From an uncultured Cryomorphaceae bacterium (GTDB lineage: Bacteria; Bacteroidota; Bacteroidia; Flavobacteriales; Schleiferiaceae), in NCBI GenBank assembly GCA_913043005.1, contig CAJWKU010000001.1, positions 113,481-177,480 of the forward strand: a DNA stretch of 64,000 nt, written 5' to 3'. Below are positions 53,680-60,858 of this stretch, one piece after another. Each line of letters starts with the position of its first letter. The first letter of the stretch is position 1. A model generated the notes under the pieces. That model worked only from the letters and a program-made list of their open reading frames with translations, ran no database searches and had not been told where the DNA came from. Both the position numbers and the translations under genes were made by a program.

Positions 53680-55233
53680 ATGGACAACACACGAATTCTT
53701 TGGGTAGATGATGAGGTTGAGAACTTAAAGCCTCATATTATTTTTCTGGAGAGTAAAGGATTTCAAGTCCTAACGGCTACAAATGGATCAGATGCATTAT
53801 CTATTTTAGGCGAGAATATAGTAGATGCCGTGTTATTAGATGAGCATATGCCAGGCCAATCTGGACTCGATATATTACCAGATATAAAGATTTTGAGGCC
53901 TAGCCTGGCAATAATAATGGTTACAAAAAGTGAAGAAGAAGGATTGATGGAACAAGCTATAGGTGAAGACATAGCTGATTATTTATTAAAGCCTGTTCAG
54001 CCTCGTCAGATTCTTTCTTCTCTAATGAGATTGCTTGATAGAAAACAACTAGTTTCAGATAGAAGTATTTCTGCTTATCAAAGCGGTTTTAGGGAGTTGA
54101 GCGAATCTATCAATGATGCTGATTCTTGGACGAGCTGGACAGCTGTTTACAAAGAACTGATTAAATGGGATAAGAAGCTATCAGGTTCAGATGCTGAGTC
54201 TATGAGACCAATGTTAGATCATCAAAAAGAAGAGGCGAATCGAATATTTTCTCGTTTTTGGGCAGAGAACTATTCTTTTTGGCTTAATTCTTTGGATTCG
54301 CCATGTGATTTTAGTCATCAAATTTTTCAAAATAAAGTCAGTCCTCATGTAAAATCCGGGAAAAAGTCAGTTGTTTTAATTTTTGACAACCTACGGCTAG
54401 ATCAATGGTTGGAATTGCAACCCTTTTTTAATGAGTCATTTCGAATAGAGTCAGATGAGTTATATGCAAGTATTTTGCCTACTGCTACTCAGTATGCCAG
54501 AAATTCTTTAATCTCTGGATTATTACCTTTAGAGTTATCTGATAAATATCCGCAATATTGGGTCCCTGATGTAATGGATGCCGATGGAGGGAGAAATGCT
54601 AATGAGTCTTTTTTTCTTAGTAAATGGGCGGAAAAAGAAAAAATTGAAAATTGGAGTTACGCCAAAGTCACAAATCACTCTTCAGAGCAAAAGTGGGTCC
54701 GTCAATGGACATCAAAGAAAAATGATGACTTGGTTGTTGTCGTTGTAAACTTTATTGATATGATTAGTCATGCTAAGACAGATCAGAGTATTGTAAGAGA
54801 TATTGCCAATAGTGATAGCGGGTTCAGAGCGTTAACACATAGTTGGTGGAAAAATTCACCTTTGAGATTATGGATTGAGTCAGTAGCCTCGGATGGCTTT
54901 GATTTATTTGTAACTACTGATCATGGTACTATTTCAGCAAAAAAACCCATTCCGATAAAAGGGCCTAAGAATATCAGTGCAAATATGAGATACAAAATTG
55001 GTCGAGGCTTGGAATTCAGTTCCAAAGACATAGGGTTGTCGGTAGACCCAAAAAGCATTGGGTTGCCATCAATAGTCCTTGGAGATAAGGCAGTTTTTGC
55101 ATCAGAGAGTGGATATTTTGTTTATCCTAACCAATACAATCAATATGCTGGAAAATTTGAGGGCTCTTATCAGCATGGAGGGATAAGTATGGAGGAAATA
55201 ATAATTCCATTTGCTCAATTAACACCGCGATAA
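53680..55233 (+). CDS. porX: PorX-type response regulator with PglZ phosphatase domain
   Basis: The 517-residue protein has a receiver domain (phospho-acceptor Asp54 in AVLLDEHMPG, Lys in YLLKPVQPRQIL) and a C-terminal alkaline-phosphatase/PglZ domain (about 210-517) with FDNLRLDQW, TATQYARNSLISG and VTTDHGTIS. This is the architecture of PorX, which helps regulate the type IX secretion system in Bacteroidota. It fits the T9SS-tagged amylase in this window. PorY, its kinase, is not here. It is followed after 27 bases by tsaE. Confidence 0.92.
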   Translation: MDNTRILWVDDEVENLKPHIIFLESKGFQVLTATNGSDALSILGENIVDAVLLDEHMPGQSGLDILPDIKILRPSLAIIMVTKSEEEGLMEQAIGEDIADYLLKPVQPRQILSSLMRLLDRKQLVSDRSISAYQSGFRELSESINDADSWTSWTAVYKELIKWDKKLSGSDAESMRPMLDHQKEEANRIFSRFWAENYSFWLNSLDSPCDFSHQIFQNKVSPHVKSGKKSVVLIFDNLRLDQWLELQPFFNESFRIESDELYASILPTATQYARNSLISGLLPLELSDKYPQYWVPDVMDADGGRNANESFFLSKWAEKEKIENWSYAKVTNHSSEQKWVRQWTSKKNDDLVVVVVNFIDMISHAKTDQSIVRDIANSDSGFRALTHSWWKNSPLRLWIESVASDGFDLFVTTDHGTISAKKPIPIKGPKNISANMRYKIGRGLEFSSKDIGLSVDPKSIGLPSIVLGDKAVFASESGYFVYPNQYNQYAGKFEGSYQHGGISMEEIIIPFAQLTPR

Positions 55234-55248
55234 GGTGGAATGACTTGC

Positions 55249-55256
55249 TATCTTTA
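55249..55256 (+). promoter_or_regulatory. -7-like box four bases before the tsaE GTG
   Basis: TATCTTTA differs from TAnnTTTG at the last base, and is followed by GGTT and then the GTG start at 55261. It falls in the porX-tsaE gap and suggests separate, leaderless expression of tsaE. Confidence 0.42.
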
Positions 55257-55260
55257 GGTT

Positions 55261-55683
55261 GTGATAAGTGAAACAATTATAAGTTCTGAGGCTGATTGGC
55301 TAAAATGGTCAATAGACAATAAAAAAGCTCTTGAAGGGATAGTTGCTGTTCATGGCAAAATGGGAGTGGGTAAGACTACTGCGATAAAACAGTGGCTTAG
55401 GTCAATAAATTCTGAAGACGCAGGTTCTAGCCCAACTTTCTCACTTGTAAACGAGTATGATAGTCCTGGTGGGTCTATTTTCCATTTTGACTTTTATCGA
55501 ATATCTAATCTAGAAGAAGCTCAAGATATTGGACTAGAAGATTATTTCGATAGCGGCCGGCCATGTTGGATTGAGTGGCCGGATAAAATATCTGAATTAG
55601 TACCCGAGAATACGCACCATTTGAATATTGTCGCAGAATCCAATAATTCTCGAAAAGTGACACTAGAAACATATGAGAAATGA
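55261..55683 (+). CDS. tsaE: tRNA threonylcarbamoyladenosine biosynthesis ATPase TsaE
   Basis: The 140-residue protein has the P-loop GKMGVGKTT (about residues 32-40), SPTFSLVNEY, and HFDFYRIS. It works with TsaB, TsaC and TsaD to make t6A on ANN-decoding tRNAs. The start is a GTG: an in-frame TAG stands two codons upstream and the next ATG is inside the P-loop, so no other start is possible. It overlaps ald by 4 bases. The porX / tsaE / ald order is familiar in Bacteroidota. Confidence 0.95.
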   Translation: MISETIISSEADWLKWSIDNKKALEGIVAVHGKMGVGKTTAIKQWLRSINSEDAGSSPTFSLVNEYDSPGGSIFHFDFYRISNLEEAQDIGLEDYFDSGRPCWIEWPDKISELVPENTHHLNIVAESNNSRKVTLETYEK

Positions 55684-56864
55684 AAATTAATAATCCGGGA
55701 TTTTTGCCTCAAGAGGAACTCTTAATGGTTTCGCTTGAGCAAAAAAGTTTAACGATTGGATTGCCATCAGAATCTGATATTTCAGAGAATAGAGTTGCAC
55801 TAACTCCGGAAGGAATTCATTTATTGGTTCAGCAAGGACATACAGTTTTAGTAGAAAAAGGTGCGGGTATTTCTTCTGGTTACAGTGACTTAGAATATTC
55901 AGAAGCCGGGGGATTAATCACACCGGATAAAAATGATGTATTTCGCTGCCCATTAATTGTTAAGGTTAATGCACCATCATCTGATGAATTGAAACTACTG
56001 GATTCAAATCAAATATTATTGTCGGCAATTCAAATTAATTCAATTGATTATGATTTCGTTAATTCATTAAAAAATAAAGGTATAACAGCGCTTAACTACG
56101 GCAGAATTCGTGATGAAGATGGCCGTGCTCCTTTTGTCAGATCCATGTCTGAAATAGCAGGTAATCAATCTATTGCTATAGCTATGGAATGCTTGAATTC
56201 TTTTTCAGATGGGCAAGGATACTCTTTAGGCGGTGTAACGGGGGTTCCGCCCGCAGAGGTAGTTATTTTGGGAGCTGGAACTGTTGGAACGGTTGCCGCT
56301 CGTATTGCTGTTGCAATGGGGGCTAAAATAAAAGTTTTTGATTCCTCAATGACGCGCATGCAAAGACTCAGGGAACAAATTGGACACGATGTTTTTACAT
56401 GCACACTGCAGCCTCAAATTATATCTAAAGCTTTAAGGGAATGTCAGGTTGCAATTGGCGCAATGCGGCCGGTAAATGGCCGGAATTTAATAGTTGTGAG
56501 TGAGGAAATGGTTTCTAGCATGAAGACTAATTCTATAATAGTAGATGTTAGTATTGATAATGGTGGTTGTTTTGAAACTAGCGAGGTAAGATCCCTTGAG
56601 TCCCCTCTTTACAGAAAAAAAGGTGTTATTCATTTTTCTGTTCCAAATATCGCCTCAAGGGTAGCAAGAACAGCATCTTTTGCATTAAATAATTTGACAT
56701 CATCGTTTATTTTGCAACTCGGTAAAGATGGTGATATAAAAAACGCTCTTCAAAAGCGACCATACTGGAGAGAGGGCGTATACATGTATGAAGGTACTGT
56801 TACGCATCGTGAAATAGCCGAGCCATTTGGCATTCCATTCACTGAATTAGATCTATTATTATGA
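55680..56864 (+). CDS. ald: Alanine dehydrogenase
   Basis: The 394-residue protein has the Ald/PNT fold: GLPSESDISENRVALTPEG, NYGRIRDEDGRAPFVRSMSEIAGNQS, VILGAGTVGTVAARIA (NAD), and VDVSIDNGGCFETSE with HFSVPNIASRVARTAS. It interconverts alanine and pyruvate with NADH and ammonium. The N-terminal extension of about 20 residues before the family core is usual in Bacteroidota. The ATG overlaps the tsaE stop. The next gene overlaps its stop in turn. Confidence 0.9.
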   Translation: MKINNPGFLPQEELLMVSLEQKSLTIGLPSESDISENRVALTPEGIHLLVQQGHTVLVEKGAGISSGYSDLEYSEAGGLITPDKNDVFRCPLIVKVNAPSSDELKLLDSNQILLSAIQINSIDYDFVNSLKNKGITALNYGRIRDEDGRAPFVRSMSEIAGNQSIAIAMECLNSFSDGQGYSLGGVTGVPPAEVVILGAGTVGTVAARIAVAMGAKIKVFDSSMTRMQRLREQIGHDVFTCTLQPQIISKALRECQVAIGAMRPVNGRNLIVVSEEMVSSMKTNSIIVDVSIDNGGCFETSEVRSLESPLYRKKGVIHFSVPNIASRVARTASFALNNLTSSFILQLGKDGDIKNALQKRPYWREGVYMYEGTVTHREIAEPFGIPFTELDLLL

Positions 56865-57247
56865 ATTTCCTTCGTCGCTTAGGGTGGTATGCTATTGGAA
56901 TGGGTCTGGGGATTTTATTAGTTATTTTTTTATTTAAAGATCGTGATTTTCAATGTACTTATTTACCCAATAATAGAGTTTTAGTTGACTTAAATGATCA
57001 AAAAATTAAACTTATTGAATTAGATTCTCATTCCTCTGAATATATAAAAATCTGTCAAGATTCATCATTTATCGAATCTTTTTTAATGAGAGGGAATATA
57101 GATTTTGGCAAAAGTAAAGTTGTTACACGTGAGGAAATTAAATACTCACAATATCCAATTGAATTATTCTACAAAGGGGTTCATTGGAATGGGATTTGGG
57201 AACGCAGAGTTGATACAGTTGCCTTAATTAAGTTGCAAAAAATATAA
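56861..57247 (+). CDS. Small membrane-anchored protein (DUF4258-like)
   Basis: The 128-residue protein has an N-terminal membrane helix (about residues 7-26) and a soluble domain with YLPNNRVLVDL and MRGNIDFGKSKV. This resembles the small DUF4258 proteins that follow ald in other Bacteroidota, but I am not certain of the family. It overlaps the ald stop by 4 bases (ATGA). It is convergent with proline dehydrogenase, only 2 bases apart. Its function is unknown. Confidence 0.65.
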   Translation: MNFLRRLGWYAIGMGLGILLVIFLFKDRDFQCTYLPNNRVLVDLNDQKIKLIELDSHSSEYIKICQDSSFIESFLMRGNIDFGKSKVVTREEIKYSQYPIELFYKGVHWNGIWERRVDTVALIKLQKI

Positions 57248-57249
57248 AC

Positions 57250-58443
57250 TCAAATTTTCTTTTCTTGCCTTCTTAGTAGTTCTTGATTAATTAATGATAA
57301 TTCTCTACCCGTTTGACCTTCCACTGAAGTATTTTCTTCGGCCCGACGAAAAAGATATGGAATAACCTCTTTTATAGGGCCAAAAGGAAGATATTTTGCC
57401 GTCTTGTAACCATTATTTGCAAGATTGAAGCTAATGTTGTCAGACATGCCATATAATTGAGCAAACCATACGGGAGCTTCGTTATTTTCCCAACCGAGAT
57501 TTTTCAAGGTTTTTGCTGCTAAAATCGTACTTTCTTCATTGTGTGTTCCTACAATAAGACCAATACCTTTCTTTTTTGCTGGACTACCAATGATTTTAAG
57601 GACATATTTAATACATTCATTAAATTCTTTATCAGTATCATATTTTGAGGGTTGTATTGGTGACCTATAGCCCATCTTTTTTGACCTAGAATTTTCTTTT
57701 TCCATATATGCTCCACGAACAAGTTTAACTCCATAGAGATAATCGGCTTTTATGGATTGATCAATATTTTTTTTCAAAAGGGAAAGCTGACCGATTTTAT
57801 AGCACTGGATAGTGTTGTAAACGATTACATCTTTTTTGTTATATAATTCCATTCCTTTTCTGGCTATATCATCTACGGCACTTTGTATCCATGATTCTTC
57901 CGCATCAATCATAATTGGCACATCTAAAGAATACGCATGTGCTAAGATTTCATCTATTCTCTCTAGACCTTTTTCCCAAGAGGCTAAATCATCTTTTGTC
58001 AGATTCATTCCAGAACTCACTTTTTCGAGTAAGGAGGCTTTAACAAGGCCAGTTACTTTAAAAACAGCGAGAGGGACTCCGGAATTATTTTTAGCCAAGT
58101 CTATTGTTTCAATAATTGACTTTTGAGTTTGGTCAAACCCTAATTCATCTATTTGACCTTCAACACTGTAGTCAAGTATGCTTGCCACATGATACTTCCA
58201 ATTTTTAGAAATGACATTCTTACTATCAGAAACAGTTTGACCTCCACAAAATTGCTTAAATACAGTTTTAAGAATCAAGTAATTAATAGGAATTCTTAAG
58301 CTAAAAGCAACCATTGTTAATCCTTTCCCAATTCTCACTAAAGATGACTTTGAGAGGATAAAAAATATCCATTTGCTTCTTTGAAGAGATCTTGTGCTTT
58401 GAGCCTTAAAAGCTATACTTGTATCTCGAAAATTCAGAGGCAT
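57250..58443 (-). CDS. Proline dehydrogenase
   Basis: The 397-residue protein has the proline oxidase barrel: KVTGLV, PIMIDAEESWIQSAVDD, GVKLVRGAYMEKEN, GTHNEEST, and the C-terminal RRAEENTSVEGQTGREL that binds FAD/substrate. It oxidises proline to pyrroline-5-carboxylate. Only the PRODH part is present; no PutA-type DNA-binding or P5CDH domain. A TTG-N20-TATATTTG promoter gives a leader of about 20 bases. Residues before 60 are poorly conserved, so the start is less certain. Confidence 0.9.
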   Translation of the reverse strand: MPLNFRDTSIAFKAQSTRSLQRSKWIFFILSKSSLVRIGKGLTMVAFSLRIPINYLILKTVFKQFCGGQTVSDSKNVISKNWKYHVASILDYSVEGQIDELGFDQTQKSIIETIDLAKNNSGVPLAVFKVTGLVKASLLEKVSSGMNLTKDDLASWEKGLERIDEILAHAYSLDVPIMIDAEESWIQSAVDDIARKGMELYNKKDVIVYNTIQCYKIGQLSLLKKNIDQSIKADYLYGVKLVRGAYMEKENSRSKKMGYRSPIQPSKYDTDKEFNECIKYVLKIIGSPAKKKGIGLIVGTHNEESTILAAKTLKNLGWENNEAPVWFAQLYGMSDNISFNLANNGYKTAKYLPFGPIKEVIPYLFRRAEENTSVEGQTGRELSLINQELLRRQEKKI

Positions 58444-58468
58444 TAAACAAATGGGTATTATAGTTTTT

Positions 58469-58499
58469 CAAATATAATACCTTACCACTAAGGGTTCAA
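58469..58499 (-). promoter_or_regulatory. Promoter of the proline dehydrogenase gene
   Basis: On the minus strand TTG (58497-58499), 20 bases, then a perfect TATATTTG (58469-58476). The start of transcription should be about 20 bases before the ATG at 58443. This is the best full-consensus promoter in the window after that of the GT4 gene. Confidence 0.6.
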
Positions 58500-58567
58500 T
58501 AATTTGAATCTAATAATCGTTTTTACTTCTATTTTGTAAGAGTTAAATCTTGACGAATTTTTATTAG

Positions 58568-58594
58568 TTGTCACATTAGAATTAACGAACTTTA
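58568..58594 (+). promoter_or_regulatory. Weak promoter-like elements before aroB
   Basis: TTG (58568-58570), 16 bases, then GAACTTTA (58587-58594), two mismatches from TAnnTTTG, followed by CTTC and the aroB ATG. The four-base distance matches the other leaderless candidates, but the box itself is weak. Confidence 0.3.
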
Positions 58595-58598
58595 CTTC

Positions 58599-59654
58599 AT
58601 GGCAAAATGGAATACATTTTTTGGCCCTATAATAGAAGGTCAATTTTCTTTAGAATCTCTAGATGAGTGGTTAAAAACTAATCGCATTAATTACACAAAA
58701 GTTATTGTTTTAACTGATTCAAATGTCAATAAAATGTGTCTTCCCATTTTTTTAGGTGAATTAAAAAATATTGGTAAAACAGCAATAATCGAAATTGAGC
58801 CCGGAGAAGCAAGTAAATCTTTTGAAATCATTTCGCAGTTACATCTTGCTCTTCTTGACAATCAGGCAGACAGAAAAAGTTTACTGATAAGTTTAGGGGG
58901 TGGTGTTGTATCTGATATTGGAGGGTTTTTATCATCGACCTATATGAGGGGAATCGAACATATAATTATCCCAACATCATTACTCTCAATGATCGATGCA
59001 TCTATTGGTGGTAAAAATGGAGTAAATATTAATAAGTTTAAAAATCTTTCCGGAACATTTTCATCCTCTCAAGGAGTATATATTTATCCAAATTTCTTAA
59101 AATCCATGAATGAAAAAGATTTGATTTCTGGCTTTTCTGAAATAATAAAGCATGCTATGTTGTCAAGCAAATCCTTGTGGAATGATTGCATTAATTGCTC
59201 AAGTACAAGTGAATTTATTGATTTGATATCAAAAGCTGCAAAGGTGAAAATTGATATAGTAGAAAAAGACAATATCGAAAGAGGTAATCATAGATTTTCT
59301 CTGAATATGGGGCATACTATAGCTCATGCAATTGAATATTTTAATGATCATAATATATCCCACGGGGATGCTGTTGCTGCTGGATTGTGGATCGAGTCTG
59401 AAATAGCTTTTGGAGAAGGAATCATAGACCGCAAATCTGTTGAGTTACTTCAAAATTTAATTGATAAATGGTGGCCAAGACTAGACTTGCAAAATATGGA
59501 TATATTCCAAGGAATGATAGCTGATAAAAAGAGATCTTCTTTTTCTAAAGGTTTTTATTTCTCACTCTGGGTTGGAGTGGGAAAGGGAGCGATATTAACT
59601 CTTGTTTCAAAAGAGAAAATTCAAAAAGCAAAAACACTCTATGCTCACGGTTGA
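58599..59654 (+). CDS. aroB: 3-dehydroquinate synthase
   Basis: The 351-residue protein has the AroB core: SLGGGVVSDIGGFLSSTYMRG, IPTSLLSMIDASIGGKNGVN, SEIIKHAML, and NMGHTIAHAIEY with metal-binding His residues. It makes 3-dehydroquinate from DAHP in the shikimate route. It overlaps aroA by 14 bases, so the two shikimate enzymes are made together. Confidence 0.95.
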   Translation: MAKWNTFFGPIIEGQFSLESLDEWLKTNRINYTKVIVLTDSNVNKMCLPIFLGELKNIGKTAIIEIEPGEASKSFEIISQLHLALLDNQADRKSLLISLGGGVVSDIGGFLSSTYMRGIEHIIIPTSLLSMIDASIGGKNGVNINKFKNLSGTFSSSQGVYIYPNFLKSMNEKDLISGFSEIIKHAMLSSKSLWNDCINCSSTSEFIDLISKAAKVKIDIVEKDNIERGNHRFSLNMGHTIAHAIEYFNDHNISHGDAVAAGLWIESEIAFGEGIIDRKSVELLQNLIDKWWPRLDLQNMDIFQGMIADKKRSSFSKGFYFSLWVGVGKGAILTLVSKEKIQKAKTLYAHG

Positions 59655-60738
59655 ACTCCCTATTTCAAAAAGCATAGCAAACAGGTATCTTATTAAATGC
59701 GCCATAAATGGGGATTTACTCCCCATTTATAATGACAATTGGTCGGATGATATTAAATCAATGCATAATCTTTTGTCATCAGAGATTGAAGTTGTTAATA
59801 TTGGCTCAGCTGGCACGGTTTTCCGTTTTGGCTTGGCATATTGGTCCGCACGAGAGGGCATAACTAAAATCCTTACTGGTGATGATCAACTTTTGGCAAG
59901 GCCAATATATCCATTGATAAATGCGCTAATAGATTTAGGTGCGGATTTAACTCTATTAGCAAACGGTAGTTGGAGAATCCGAGGGAAAAAGCTCACAGGA
60001 GGATCAATAAAAATAGATTCTTCTATTAGTTCACAATTTGAAAGTGCATTACTTCTTATTGAGCCATTAATGTCTTCAAAATTGAAAATTGAAAATATTT
60101 CAAAAGGGGTAAGCACTCCTTATGTTAAAATGACTAAACTTATTTGTAAAAACTCATTTAATTGGCCGCCAGAATATGATTGGAGTAATTCATGGATATG
60201 GATAGCTAGGGCATGCATTACAAAAGAAGAAATTCTATTGAAAGGGCTCAGTGATATCTCTATTCAAGGAGATATAATTTGTGCTCAATGGGCTAAAATT
60301 TTTGGTTTCAAATTGACTAATATTGATGAAGGTATTTTAGTTAGAAGTGACCAAAGAGATTTTGACGTTATCAATCTCAATTTTATTTCATGTCCAGATC
60401 TTGTTCAGGTCGCTGTGGCTTTAGCGATTTTAAGTAAAATAAAATTTTCATGTAGTGGTTTAGAAACTCTTCCATTTAAAGAAACTGACCGTTTTAAGGC
60501 TTTAATTGATTCTTTATTATTACTGGGTATTGAGGTCGACGATATTGAGAGTAATCGTTCCTTTTCTTTTGATTCTTCTTCTTGGGAACCTGTGAATGAT
60601 ACTTTAAATGTTTCAAGTTTAGGAGATCATAGAATGTCTTTTTTTTGGGCCTTAATTGGATTAAGACAGGCAATATCTATCCACGATAGAGAAACAGTAA
60701 GTAAAAGTTATCCCAATTTTTGGGAGCAATGGGACTGA
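59641..60738 (+). CDS. aroA: 3-phosphoshikimate 1-carboxyvinyltransferase (EPSP synthase)
   Basis: From the ATG at 59641 the 365-residue protein shows LPISKSIANRYLI, NIGSAGTVFRFGLAYW, RPIYPLINALIDLGAD, SSQFESALLLIEPL, KETDRFKALIDSL and LGDHRMSFFWALIGLR, the EPSPS motifs in order. It is about 60 residues shorter than the E. coli enzyme, but no motif is missing. It condenses shikimate 3-phosphate with PEP. It starts 14 bases inside aroB; a TTG further upstream would overlap more. Confidence 0.92.
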   Translation: MLTVELPISKSIANRYLIKCAINGDLLPIYNDNWSDDIKSMHNLLSSEIEVVNIGSAGTVFRFGLAYWSAREGITKILTGDDQLLARPIYPLINALIDLGADLTLLANGSWRIRGKKLTGGSIKIDSSISSQFESALLLIEPLMSSKLKIENISKGVSTPYVKMTKLICKNSFNWPPEYDWSNSWIWIARACITKEEILLKGLSDISIQGDIICAQWAKIFGFKLTNIDEGILVRSDQRDFDVINLNFISCPDLVQVAVALAILSKIKFSCSGLETLPFKETDRFKALIDSLLLLGIEVDDIESNRSFSFDSSSWEPVNDTLNVSSLGDHRMSFFWALIGLRQAISIHDRETVSKSYPNFWEQWD

Positions 60739-60858
60739 AAATAAAATTGATTTTAAAATTATTTATTTGATTCGCAATCGTCAATATACCTCTTGTTTTT
60801 TGACTCTGAGATTAAAAATGCTTTATTTGTGAATCAATAAGTATTGAACCACTTCCCC

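Noticed and set aside
57250..58443. Bifunctional PutA
   Set aside because: Only the proline dehydrogenase domain is present, in 397 residues; there is no aldehyde dehydrogenase part.
58448..58455. CCCATTTG four bases before the proline dehydrogenase ATG as a leaderless box
   Set aside because: The TA is missing, and a full TTG-N20-TATATTTG promoter lies just upstream, so the TTTG here is probably chance.
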